Positions 16,740 through 24,168 are shown, counted from the stretch's first letter. The stretch: DNA of 64,000 bases from Trebonia sp964581815 (GCA_964581815.1 CAZORE010000001.1:1-64000); one strand, 5' to 3'. Notes: generated by a model not told the origin, from the sequence alone. A program made the numbers and translations.

Positions 16740-16817
16740 GAAGGCTGCCGCACCGTGCACGACCCAAGTGCACCCTGCAGGCAGCCTTCCTGGTGAGCGC
16801 GACCTTCGCGGGAAGGA
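16740..16817 (+). promoter_or_regulatory. Structured mRNA leader of the LysM/transglycosylase gene
   Basis: A perfect ten-base stem (16740-16749 with 16780-16789) encloses two GTGCAC boxes that can pair with each other. Its 3' arm ends in CCTTC(C), which is complementary to the ribosome-binding site GGAAGG at 16811-16816. A local stem, CCTTC at 16803-16807 with GAAGG at 16812-16816, can also hide that site. The region upstream (16640-16739) is unusually AT-rich. This resembles an expression platform with mutually exclusive pairings. No core of the ydaO (cyclic di-AMP) riboswitch, often found before such genes, was recognised. Confidence 0.4.
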
Positions 16818-16822
16818 CCCTT

Positions 16823-17671
16823 TTGGGCCGCACAGAAAGTTCAGCAAGTTCGCCCGTCAAGCGCCTTCTGCCGTACGCCGCCGTGCCCGCCGCGGTGGCT
16901 GGCCTGGCCGCGGCGTTCACCATCGGAAACACCTCCAGCGCCCCGGTCGCGGATGAGATGACCGGGCACTCCGCCACCACCTCCACCGCCACTACCGACC
17001 TCAAGAGCCCGGTCATCGCCGCTTCCGAAACCCCGCTGGTGTCGATCACCCACCAGGCCGGCACCGGAGTCCCGGTCGTCCGGCTGGACGCGGCCAAGAT
17101 CGCGGCGATCCAGACCAAGGGCAAGCACCACCGCACGCAGTCGGCGAAGTACACCGTGAAGCCCGGTGACACGCTCGCCTCGATCGCGCAGCACCTCTAC
17201 GCCAGCGGGGACTACTGGCCGGCGCTGTACTGGGCCAACCACGCCGCGATCCCGGACCCGAGCCAGATCACGGCAGGCCAGGTGCTGACCGTCCCCAACA
17301 AGCCCGCCAAGATCCCCAGTGCGCCGAAGGAGTCCGCGCCCGCCGCGCCGGCCGCCACCACGGCCAGTACGGGACAGGGCTACTCGTCGGCCAGCTCGGC
17401 CACGGCCACGGCCACGACTGCGACCACCTCGAGCAGCAGCTACAGCTCGTTCCAGGCGTGCGTGATCGCCCGCGAGTCGGGCGGTAACCCGCAGGTCATG
17501 AACGGGTCCGGGCACTACGGGCTGTATCAGTTCAGCGCCGGGACCTGGGCCGCGTACGGCGGCAACCCGGCCGACTTCGGCCACGCCAGCGTCGCCGAGC
17601 AGAACCAGGTGTTCGCCAACGCCATGGCGGCCGGCGGCGAGTCCAACTGGGCGCCGTACGACGGCTGCTGA
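16823..17671 (+). CDS. Secreted LysM and transglycosylase-like (Rpf-type) protein
   Basis: About 282 residues. After a basic N-terminus (VKRLLPY) comes a hydrophobic segment AAVPAAVAGLAAAFTIG acting as signal or anchor. A LysM domain follows (KYTVKPGDTLASIAQHLY...YWPALYWAN...QVLTVPN), then an Ala/Ser/Thr linker. The C-terminal lysozyme-like domain has CVIARESGGNP with the candidate catalytic Glu and HYGLYQFSAGTWAAYGG. It should bind and cleave peptidoglycan. The TTG at 16823 is preferred because GGAAGGA lies five bases upstream. A GTG at 16793 is in frame but sits directly behind a strong hairpin and lacks a ribosome-binding site. Confidence 0.85.
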   Translation: MGRTESSASSPVKRLLPYAAVPAAVAGLAAAFTIGNTSSAPVADEMTGHSATTSTATTDLKSPVIAASETPLVSITHQAGTGVPVVRLDAAKIAAIQTKGKHHRTQSAKYTVKPGDTLASIAQHLYASGDYWPALYWANHAAIPDPSQITAGQVLTVPNKPAKIPSAPKESAPAAPAATTASTGQGYSSASSATATATTATTSSSSYSSFQACVIARESGGNPQVMNGSGHYGLYQFSAGTWAAYGGNPADFGHASVAEQNQVFANAMAAGGESNWAPYDGC

Positions 17672-17678
17672 GCGCCTC

Positions 17679-17696
17679 GCCGGGATCAGGCCCGGC
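17679..17696. terminator. Hairpin between convergent genes
   Basis: GCCGGG and CCCGGC pair around six bases, eight bp after the LysM gene stop and before the convergent GntR gene end at 17761. A plausible terminator without a T-tract. Confidence 0.4.
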
Positions 17697-17760
17697 TGGC
17701 CGCAGAGCCCGCTGAATGAGACCGCTTCAGGCAGACTGCTGTGTCGGAGCGTGGCAAATT

Positions 17761-18534
17761 TCAGCAGGCTCTCAGGTGCTGCGCCATGACGTCGTGGTGG
17801 CGCAGCACCGCGATCCGGCCCGCCTCCTCGTCACGGTCGCGGACGGCGGCGAGGATCGGCGCGTGCAGCGCCGTCAGGCCGGGCGCCTCGGCCGGCCGCA
17901 GCCAGCCGGGTACGGTGCCGCTAACGATCCAGTTCCGGTACTCGTAGTTGATGAGCGCCTCGTGCACGCTCTCGTAGATGGAGGCGAGGTACGGGTTGTG
18001 CGAGGCGCGGACCAGGGTGGCGTGGAAGTGGGTGTCGGCGCTGATCCAGGCGGACGTGTTGCCCGCGCTCGCGGCGAGCTGGCGGAGCGCGGCTTCACCG
18101 GCGTCGACTTCCGCCGGGGTGCTCTGCCTGATGGCCTGGGTGATGCCGTCGCTTTCCAGCCACAGCCGCAGGTCGTTAAGGTGCGGAGAAGATTCCTCAT
18201 TGAGGCTCAGCATCAGGCTGACCGTCGCGGCCAGGCTGGTCTCCGGCTTGCGCCGGACGTAGGCGCCAGAGCCGCGCCGCGACTCGACGAGCCCCTTGAC
18301 GATCAGGATGCGGATGGCCTGGGTCACGGTCGGGCGGCTGGCCCCGGTGAGCAGCGCCAGGTCACGCTCCGACGGCAGCCGGGCTCCCTCAGGCAGCCGC
18401 GCCGCGACGATCAGCTGCTCGACCTGGCGCGCGATCTCCTCGGCGGCGAGCGCGCCGTCCCGCGGCCCGGTCGTCGCCCGCAGCGCCTGCCAGGCCCCGG
18501 CGCCGTCGGTTTGCTTCGACCGGGCCAACGTCAC
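17761..18534 (-). CDS. GntR-family transcriptional regulator, FadR/FCD type
   Basis: A 257-residue regulator with an N-terminal winged helix (LPSERDLALLTGASRPTV, then ILIVKGLVESRRGSGAYV, residues about 52-93). A C-terminal all-helical FCD ligand domain contains DTHFHATLVRASHNPYL and a late HAPILAAVRDRDEEAG. FCD domains bind carboxylic acids, often with a metal held by His and Asp residues. The start is the GTG at 18534, overlapping the upstream crotonase stop (GTGA), so the regulator is last in the operon that begins with the transketolase genes. The three TGGC-N3-GCCA sites at 21349-21390, upstream of that operon, fit FadR-type operator geometry and are its likely targets. Confidence 0.88.
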   Translation of the reverse strand: MTLARSKQTDGAGAWQALRATTGPRDGALAAEEIARQVEQLIVAARLPEGARLPSERDLALLTGASRPTVTQAIRILIVKGLVESRRGSGAYVRRKPETSLAATVSLMLSLNEESSPHLNDLRLWLESDGITQAIRQSTPAEVDAGEAALRQLAASAGNTSAWISADTHFHATLVRASHNPYLASIYESVHEALINYEYRNWIVSGTVPGWLRPAEAPGLTALHAPILAAVRDRDEEAGRIAVLRHHDVMAQHLRAC

Positions 18535-19415
18535 TCGCCGCCGGGCGCGGCCGGGCCGTCGAAGTTGTTCCTGCGGCCTTCCCGCACGTAGTCGACGGTT
18601 GAGCGGATGTGCTCGCCGCCGTGCACCGAGTGCCTGCTCGCCACGTGACCGAACATCTGGATACCGAAGCCGCCGTCGAGGTCCTCAAGCACGCGGCGCT
18701 TCCACGGGCGGCGGACGATCTGCGTCGTCAGCCGGCGGATGGTCCGCGGCTGGGTCATGATGTGGTCGGCGATCGCGAAGCCGCGCGCGATCAGCTCCTC
18801 GCCCGGTACCACCTCGTTGACCAGGCCGTACTCCAGCGCCTTGCGGGCGTCGATCGCCTCACCGGTGAGCAGCGCGTAGGCGGCGCGCTTGGTGCCGAGC
18901 AGCTCCTGGAAGGCGTTGTGTATCCCGTCGGCGGGCACCGAGCCGATGTCGTAGTGCAGGTCGAACAGCACGGCGTCTTCCGCCGCGATCGTGATGTCGC
19001 ACATGGTGAGGATCTCGGTGTGGAAGCCCGGCCCGTTCACCAGCCCGATCGTCGGGATTTCCAGGTCGTTGACCAGCGCGCTGACGTTGATCCGGCCGTC
19101 CTTGTACGCGTACTCGTAGGCCCAGTAGTCGAGGTCCTCCTGCTCGAGCGCGAAGCCTTCCGGGTCGGAGCGCATCATGAACTCATCCCCGGTGCCGGTG
19201 AGGATGAGGATCTCGTTGTCCGGGTCGGCGCCGACCACCTTGAGCATCTGGCCGAGCGCCCGGTGGTTCTGCACGCTGAGCTGGACCGGGCCGCCGGCCG
19301 TGTGCGCCGCGGCGAGCAGCACGCCGTCGTCACGGCGGCTCATCGTGAAGAAGTCCTTGAAGAACTCGCGGTACTCCGCGAACCTGGGCGTCGGTAGGAA
19401 CTCCTGCAACGACAT
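18531..19415 (-). CDS. Crotonase-fold protein resembling 6-oxocamphor hydrolase (beta-diketone hydrolase)
   Basis: A 294-residue crotonase. NGPGFHTEILTMCDI places His132, FDLHYDIG places His154, and VPADGIHNAF places Asp163. The spacing His-22-His-9-Asp is nearly that of 6-oxocamphor hydrolase (His122, His145, Asp154), which cleaves cyclic beta-diketones by a retro-Claisen reaction without CoA. The usual hydratase glutamates are absent. The start ATG 19415 has a weak AAAGG upstream. It lies downstream of a split transketolase and overlaps the GntR gene. An alicyclic diketone substrate is inferred, not shown. Confidence 0.75.
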   Translation of the reverse strand: MSLQEFLPTPRFAEYREFFKDFFTMSRRDDGVLLAAAHTAGGPVQLSVQNHRALGQMLKVVGADPDNEILILTGTGDEFMMRSDPEGFALEQEDLDYWAYEYAYKDGRINVSALVNDLEIPTIGLVNGPGFHTEILTMCDITIAAEDAVLFDLHYDIGSVPADGIHNAFQELLGTKRAAYALLTGEAIDARKALEYGLVNEVVPGEELIARGFAIADHIMTQPRTIRRLTTQIVRRPWKRRVLEDLDGGFGIQMFGHVASRHSVHGGEHIRSTVDYVREGRRNNFDGPAAPGGE

Positions 19416-19474
19416 GCGCTGGCCGCCTTTCTGCCGTGCTTTCTGACCGGGGTGGATGACTGACGACGTGAGCA

Positions 19475-19513
19475 CTCCGTGCCTACGCTCCGTGCCTACA
19501 CTCCGCGCCTACA
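19475..19513 (-). repeat. Three tandem 13-bp repeats at the end of the transketolase C-half
   Basis: Three near-identical 13-bp units (19475-19487, 19488-19500, 19501-19513; consensus CTCCGTGCCTACA) run from the last codons of the transketolase C-terminal gene, including its stop at 19509-19511, into the spacer before the crotonase gene. They are probably slippage products. Confidence 0.85.
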
Positions 19514-20528
19514 CGGGGGCGTACTCGCCCTCGGCCGCCTCAATGGCCGGCACTAGCGGCGGCGGGCCGTCGCGGCGCAGCAGGTCCCACGCGCAGTCGA
19601 CGATGTCCTGGGTGCCGAGCCCGTACTTCCTGAAGAGGAACGGAGCGGTACGCGCCCCCTCGGCGAAGGTGTCACGCAGTCCGATGCGGCGCAGCGGGCG
19701 GCCCAGCCCGGCCTCGGCGATCGTCTCCGCCACGGCGGACCCCAGCCCGCCGATCACGCTGTGATTCTCCGCGGTGATCACCGCGGCGGCCCCGCGAACC
19801 ACCCGGGTGACGGTCGCGGTGTCCAGCGGCTTGATCACCGGCACGTTCAGCACGGACACCCCGACGCCGGCGGCGCCGAGCGCGCCGGCCGCGCTGACGG
19901 CACTGATGAGCATCATGCCGCTCGCGATGAGCGCGAGGTCGCCCCCCTCGCTGAGCAGTTGCGCCCTGGTCAGCGAGAACTCATGGTCCGCGGCGAAGAT
20001 CACCGGGATCTCGCCGCGCTTGAGCCGCAGGTAGACGGGCCCGGGGACGTCGGCGATGGCCGGCACCGCCGCGCGGACCTGCGTCGCGTCCGCCACGTCG
20101 ACCACGGTCATGTTCGGGATAGCGCGCATCAAGGCGACGTCGTCGATCGCCTGGTGGCTGGGGCCGCCGGGGCTGGACACGCCGGGCATGAAGCCGACGA
20201 TCCGCACCGGCAGCTTCGGGTAGGCCACGGCGTTGACGATCTGGTCGAGCGGCCGGCGCGTCGCGAAGACGCCGAAGGTGTGCACGAACGGCAGGAACCC
20301 GCGCCGCGCCAGGGCCCCGGCCATGCTGATCATGTTGGCCTCGGCCATGCCGCAGTGAATGAAGCGCCCGGGTATCTCCTCCTGGAACAGGTCGACCTCG
20401 GTCTGCCTGGTCAGGTCCCCGGTCAGGCACAGGATCTCCGGGCGGTCGCGCGCCAGGTCGACGAGCGCGCGGCCGTACGGCTTCACGACCGTCTGGTAAG
20501 GCGGCCGGTTCAGCGAATTACCGGGCAA
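19509..20528 (-). CDS. Transketolase C-terminal subunit (pyrimidine-binding and C-terminal domains)
   Basis: A 339-residue protein corresponding to the second half of transketolase: YGRALVDLARDRPEILCLTGDL, FIHCGMAEANMISMAGALARRG, HTFGVFATRRPLDQI, then the C-terminal TAENHSVIGGLGSAVAE domain. The Glu of GMAEANM is the thiamine-activating residue. The start is taken as the TTG at 20528, with GGAGG six bases upstream, overlapping the end of the N-terminal subunit gene by 11 bases. It should pair with the product of 20518-21324 to transfer two-carbon ketol units. Its presence beside a beta-diketone-hydrolase-like gene suggests a dedicated catabolic transketolase, not the housekeeping one. Confidence 0.87.
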   Translation of the reverse strand: MPGNSLNRPPYQTVVKPYGRALVDLARDRPEILCLTGDLTRQTEVDLFQEEIPGRFIHCGMAEANMISMAGALARRGFLPFVHTFGVFATRRPLDQIVNAVAYPKLPVRIVGFMPGVSSPGGPSHQAIDDVALMRAIPNMTVVDVADATQVRAAVPAIADVPGPVYLRLKRGEIPVIFAADHEFSLTRAQLLSEGGDLALIASGMMLISAVSAAGALGAAGVGVSVLNVPVIKPLDTATVTRVVRGAAAVITAENHSVIGGLGSAVAETIAEAGLGRPLRRIGLRDTFAEGARTAPFLFRKYGLGTQDIVDCAWDLLRRDGPPPLVPAIEAAEGEYAPV

Positions 20529-21324
20529 GGCGCGCCTCCAGCTCCTTGACGGCGGCCTCGGCGAGGTCGGCCGGCAGCTTGATGAAGTGGCCGTCGGCGC
20601 CCTCGGGCAGGACGGACAGCCCGTGCCTGGTTGACGTCCGCCCGATGACCACGGCCGGCCGCGGGTCGGCGACGGCGGCCCGCAGCGCGGCGTCGAGGGC
20701 GACGGTGTCATGCCCGTCGACGTCGAAGGCGGCCCAGCCGAAGCTCTCCCACTTGGCGGCGATCGGCTCGAGGGTGGTGATCGACGAGACGGGCCCGTCG
20801 ACCTGCGAGTCGTTGGCGTCGAGCAGCACGGTGAGCGAGCCGAGCCGGTGGTGGGCGGCGAAGATCGCCGCCTCCCAGACCTGGCCCTCCTCCAGCTCGC
20901 CGTCACTGACCAGCGCGAAGACCCGCGCGGCCGGGCGCCCCTGCAGCCGGTCGGCCAGCGCGAGCCCGACGGCGCCGGACAATCCCATGCCAAGGGAGCC
21001 GCCGGTCAGGTCGACCGCGGGGGACCGCTCCGTCCCGATCGCCTCGAGCGCGGAGTCGTCCAAGCCGTAGCTCGCCAGCGACTCCTCGTCGAGCAGTCCC
21101 GCCTCCGGCGCCGCCGCGAACGCGGCAATGATGTAGTGCCCGGGCGAGACGACCAGGCTGTCGCGGCCTGGATCGTAGTGCCCCGCGTACAGGACGGCGA
21201 ACAGCTCGGCCGACGAGAGCGCCTGGCCGAGGTACCCGAACCCGTGCGGCGCGACCATCCGCACCGCGCGCAGGCGGATCACGTCGGCGTACCGCGCCGC
21301 GGCGCGCGCATCCATGGCAGTCAT
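20518..21324 (-). CDS. Transketolase N-terminal subunit (thiamine diphosphate binding)
   Basis: A 268-residue protein equal to the first transketolase domain: HGFGYLGQALSSAELFAVLY, VVSPGHYIIAAFAAAPEAGLL, LTGGSLGMGLSGAVGLAL, and the thiamine-diphosphate motif SDGELEEGQVWEAAIFAAHH ending in NDSQ. The common GDG of the motif is SDG here, and the first His-rich loop is somewhat diverged. ATG 21324 follows GGAGGG at a longer-than-usual distance. It is the first gene of the minus-strand operon transketolase N, transketolase C, crotonase, GntR. The triple operator at 21343-21396 lies immediately upstream. Confidence 0.87.
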   Translation of the reverse strand: MTAMDARAAARYADVIRLRAVRMVAPHGFGYLGQALSSAELFAVLYAGHYDPGRDSLVVSPGHYIIAAFAAAPEAGLLDEESLASYGLDDSALEAIGTERSPAVDLTGGSLGMGLSGAVGLALADRLQGRPAARVFALVSDGELEEGQVWEAAIFAAHHRLGSLTVLLDANDSQVDGPVSSITTLEPIAAKWESFGWAAFDVDGHDTVALDAALRAAVADPRPAVVIGRTSTRHGLSVLPEGADGHFIKLPADLAEAAVKELEARLAR

Positions 21325-21342
21325 ACGCGAAGCAGCCCTCCG

Positions 21343-21396
21343 TTATTCTGGCCCCGCTAATTTGGCTGGGCCAAAATAGTGGCTAAGCCAGAATAA
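21343..21396 (-). promoter_or_regulatory. Array of three TGGC-N3-GCCA operator-like palindromes
   Basis: TGGC-CCC-GCTA (21349-21359), TGGC-TGG-GCCA (21363-21373) and TGGC-TAA-GCCA (21380-21390) stand in a row. The whole block is also framed by an exact inverted repeat TTATTCTGGC / GCCAGAATAA (21343-21352 and 21387-21396). It starts 18 bp upstream of the transketolase N-subunit start. FadR/FCD-type GntR repressors bind sites of the form TGGT-N3-ACCA, so this is the predicted binding region of the GntR protein encoded at the end of the operon. Confidence 0.6.
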
Positions 21397-21551
21397 GCAC
21401 GGCCGCCATGGCCAGTCAACGACCGGAACCAGGCTGTCCGCCGGACACGCGCGGCTATCGAGCTGACCGTAGAGATGCTCACGTTTCCCGCTGACAACAG
21501 CGATCACAGGAATCTCTACGGCAGCGCGACTACACCCCGGCGCGAGAAGGC

Positions 21552-21689
21552 TTTGCATAGCTGGGGACCGCGAATCCTCGCCTTTGCATAGCCGGCGGTC
21601 ACGCAAAAGCCGCAAATCGATCGTGATCATGGGCCTCCGCTATGCAAAGCGGCCCTCCGGTAGTCACCAGCTATGCAAACCTACGCAAA
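21552..21689. repeat. Cluster of TTTGCATAG motifs in both orientations
   Basis: TTTGCATAG occurs at 21552-21560 and 21583-21591. Its reverse complement CTATGCAAA occurs at 21640-21648 and 21671-21679, with a one-mismatch copy CTACGCAAA at 21681-21689. Five copies in 138 bp of a 9-mer that is AT-rich for this genome is far beyond chance. The rest of the roughly 510-bp gene-free stretch (21397-21838) shows no convincing gene; short open frames have no family features. The function is unknown: operator cluster, site-specific recombination site or mobile-element remnant. Confidence 0.55.
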
Positions 21690-21835
21690 CGCGGGCGGTG
21701 GCGGCCAGGCCCGCCCGGGACAGCTCGACTCCCCAGAGGTGGGCGCCGCCCGCTTCCTGATGATGTCGGCCAGCGAGAGGCCCTGGGGTGCCGTCGGCGC
21801 GGTGGGCCGAGGGCTCGCTGCCGGTCATTTCCGCC

Positions 21836-22045
21836 CCCTAGCGGCCGGTCTTGAGCTCGGTCAGGCCGAGCAGCTTGGCCATGCCCCGCTNNNNNNNNNN
21901 NNNNNNNNNNNNNNNNNNNNNNNNNNNNNNNNNNNNNNNNNNNNNNNNNNNNNNNNNNNNNNNNNNNNNNNNNNNNNNNNNNNNNNNNNNCCCTAGCGGC
22001 CGGTCTTGAGCTCGGTCAGGCCGAGCAGCTTGGCCATGCCCCGCT
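21836..22045. other. Scaffold gap of 100 N with identical 55-bp flanks
   Basis: Positions 21891-21990 are exactly 100 N. Bases 21836-21890 and 21991-22045 are identical over 55 bp and both contain the end of the SDR gene, including its TAG stop. As at 4041-4250, this looks like an unresolved k-mer overlap, so the SDR gene is probably intact and single and the N run is artificial. Confidence 0.85.
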
Positions 22046-22757
22046 CGTAGCGGACCGGGTCGCGGGCGTACCTGGCGCGGGCGTCGATCGCCATGAAGTC
22101 GGTGTCGGCGGTGTACTCGCCGCGGTCGAGCGCGGTCAGGCCCGCGGCGGCGATGTCGCGCGGGTCTTCCTTCCTGCCGTCGACGTGGGCGGCCATCCGG
22201 GTATCGACCGAGCCGACGATCAGCGCGGTCACCTCGGTGCCCTGGCCGGCCAGCTCGGCCCGGGTGATGGTCGACAAGAAGAGCGCCGCCGCCTTGGCGG
22301 GGGAGTAGCCGCCCATGAACGCGGCGGGGAACGCTCCCGCGACCGACAACACGTTGACGATGTAGCCGCCGCCGTTTGCGCCGAGCACCGGGGCGAAGGC
22401 CCGGGTCATGTTCAGCACGCCGAAGTAGTTGACCTCCATCTCGCGGCGCGCGGCGTCCGGGTCCTCGGCGAGCACCAGCCGGTTACCGGTGAACAGCCCC
22501 GCGTTGTTGACGAGCAGGTTCACGTCGGAGCAGGCTTCGGCGGCGGCGCCGACGGAGCTCAGGTCGGTGACGTCGAGCGGGACCACCTCGGCCGGCAGGC
22601 CGTCGAACTGGCCGGTCACCTCGGCCGGGCTGCGCACGCCCGCGTACACCTTCCGCGCGCCGCGGGCCGCGAGCTCCTGCACGAAGGCGAGCCCGATCCC
22701 GCGGTTCGCCCCGGTTACCATGGCAACCGAGCCGGCGGCTTTCGTGGTCCGGGCCAT
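21993..22757 (-). CDS. Short-chain dehydrogenase/reductase, classical type
   Basis: A 254-residue SDR. The NAD(P) motif VTGANRGIGLAF is at the N-terminus (residues about 14-25), NNAG at residue 87 or so, and the catalytic Ser in NVLSVAGAF with the Tyr-x3-Lys in GGYSPAKAA. The substrate is an unidentified alcohol or ketone. ATG 22757 is 82 bp from the divergent VOC gene at 22839, and the shared promoter contains the motif also found before the HxlR regulator gene. The last bases are duplicated at the scaffold gap. Confidence 0.9.
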   Translation of the reverse strand: MARTTKAAGSVAMVTGANRGIGLAFVQELAARGARKVYAGVRSPAEVTGQFDGLPAEVVPLDVTDLSSVGAAAEACSDVNLLVNNAGLFTGNRLVLAEDPDAARREMEVNYFGVLNMTRAFAPVLGANGGGYIVNVLSVAGAFPAAFMGGYSPAKAAALFLSTITRAELAGQGTEVTALIVGSVDTRMAAHVDGRKEDPRDIAAAGLTALDRGEYTADTDFMAIDARARYARDPVRYERGMAKLLGLTELKTGR

Positions 22758-22782
22758 GCGTCTACCTCCGCGCTATCGTTTG

Positions 22783-22795
22783 TTGCTCCGATAAA
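22783..22795 (-). promoter_or_regulatory. TTTRTCGGAGCAA motif in the SDR/VOC divergent promoter
   Basis: Read on the minus strand, this is TTTATCGGAGCAA. The same 13-mer with a single A/G difference is at 26906-26918 upstream of the tandem HxlR gene. A shared site of this length supports control of this promoter by that regulator. Confidence 0.45.
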
Positions 22796-22838
22796 TGTAG
22801 TGTCGGGTAGGGTTCCCGTCGACGTACCGGAGGTACCC

Positions 22839-23579
22839 ATGCCGGCCGAACCGCGCTGGGCCGTTCTGCGGCACCTGGTGCTCGCCGCGGGCGACGCGCT
22901 CGCCGCGAGCGCGGGGCTGGCCGCCGCACTGCGCCTGCCAGCGGGATTCGGCGATCCGGAGCTCGCCGCGATCGAGCTCACCGACAGGAACATGCCGGTC
23001 GGCGGGCAGAAGTACCTCGAGGTGGTGGGGCCGCTCGGCCCCGGCTCGTACATCAACCGCTGGCTTCGCCGGGTCGGCGGCCAGGGCGGCTATTGCCTGT
23101 CCGTCCAGGTGCCTGACGTCCCCGCGTGCAAGCAGCGGGCCCGCGACCGGGGGGTGCGCCTCGCCGCCGACCAGGAGGTACTCGGGTGCCCGATCATCCA
23201 GCTGCACCCGGCCGACATGGGCGTGCTGCTTGAGCTGGACGGGATTCCCGACCGGGAACGCTGGTTCTGGGACGACATCACGCCGGGCCCGCGGCCGGAC
23301 GCGCTGATCGACGACATCACCGCGGTCACCGTCGGCGTGCCCGACCCCGAGGCGACCGCCGCCCAGTGGGCGGACATCATCGGCCTGGAGCTCGCCGCCC
23401 CGGCCCGGCTCGACTTCAGTGGCACCGCGATCGAGTTCGCCGCGCATCCCCGGGGACAGCTGCTCGCCGCGACCTTCCGGCTCACCGCCGGCCTGGACGC
23501 GGACGCCGCCGGGCTGCCCGGCCGCCTGCTCGGCCTGCGCGCTCGCTACCAGGCGCCGGCTGGCGCGGCTCCCCGCTGA
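22839..23579 (+). CDS. VOC / glyoxalase-like domain protein
   Basis: A 246-residue protein of the two-module VOC-like type. The first half contains LRHLVLAAGDALAA and VGGQKYLEVVGP, then GGYCLSVQVPDVPACKQRARDRGVRL. The second half has ALIDDITAVTVGVPDPEATAAQWADIIGL. The metal-ligand pattern of true glyoxalases is not obvious, so the function may be ligand binding or isomerisation. ATG 22839 has CGGAGG five bases upstream. It opens the plus-strand cluster with a SnoaL-like protein and an acyl-CoA synthetase, spaced by 41 and 14 bp, suggesting one operon. Confidence 0.8.
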   Translation: MPAEPRWAVLRHLVLAAGDALAASAGLAAALRLPAGFGDPELAAIELTDRNMPVGGQKYLEVVGPLGPGSYINRWLRRVGGQGGYCLSVQVPDVPACKQRARDRGVRLAADQEVLGCPIIQLHPADMGVLLELDGIPDRERWFWDDITPGPRPDALIDDITAVTVGVPDPEATAAQWADIIGLELAAPARLDFSGTAIEFAAHPRGQLLAATFRLTAGLDADAAGLPGRLLGLRARYQAPAGAAPR

Positions 23580-23620
23580 CCCGTATCGAAGTCGCACTGT
23601 TAGTCGTAGCATGGAGCGCT

Positions 23621-24154
23621 ATGAATGACCTGCCTGCCGTCCAGGCGCTGCTCGACAAGAACGAGATCGGGGAACTGCTGACCCGGTACATGCGGGCGAT
23701 CGACCGCGGCGACATCGCCGCGCTGCGAGCGTGCTACGCGCCGGGGGCGACCGAGGAGCACGGCGGCATGTACTCGGGGCCCGCCCAGGGCTACATCGAC
23801 ACCATCGAGCGCGCGCTGGTCAACCCGCGCCTGGTTTCCACGCACACGATCAGCAACGTGCTGATCGAAGTGACGGGCGACGCGGCGCGGTCCGAGCACT
23901 ACGTGCTCGCGCTGACCAGGGTCAAGGCGGACGGCGTGGTCAGTGACGGCCTGGTCGCCACCAGGATCGTCGACGACCTGGTGCGCCACGCGGGCTGGTG
24001 GGCGATCGCGCGGCGCAGGCTGCGGTTCGACTGGGCGCACGACATCGGCCCGCGCCCGGAGGCGTGGCTGTACGGGACGCTGGATCCCGGCCCGCTGCTG
24101 CACAGCCGGAAGTTTCCCGACGACATCGTGTACGACGCCCCTACGGCCCAGTGA
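23621..24154 (+). CDS. SnoaL-like / NTF2-fold protein
   Basis: A 177-residue single-domain protein. IGELLTRYMRAIDRGDIAALRACY near residues 16-39 is the characteristic N-terminal helix of SnoaL-like proteins, and the centre has THTISNVLIEV and a C-terminal WWAIARRRLRFDW strand. It may act as a small dehydratase, isomerase or accessory subunit. ATG 23621 directly follows AGCGCT without a strong ribosome-binding site. It lies between a VOC protein and an acyl-CoA synthetase and probably works on the same unknown compound. Confidence 0.75.
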   Translation: MNDLPAVQALLDKNEIGELLTRYMRAIDRGDIAALRACYAPGATEEHGGMYSGPAQGYIDTIERALVNPRLVSTHTISNVLIEVTGDAARSEHYVLALTRVKADGVVSDGLVATRIVDDLVRHAGWWAIARRRLRFDWAHDIGPRPEAWLYGTLDPGPLLHSRKFPDDIVYDAPTAQ

Positions 24155-24168
24155 CCTGGGAGGACAGG

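Noticed and set aside
16553..16792. ydaO-type cyclic-di-AMP riboswitch before the LysM gene
   Set aside because: The conserved core segments expected for this class could not be found; only hairpins are visible.
21343..21630. A 95-codon minus-strand frame between the transketolase operon and the repeats
   Set aside because: It covers the operator array and two repeat motifs, has no recognisable domain and no ribosome-binding site.
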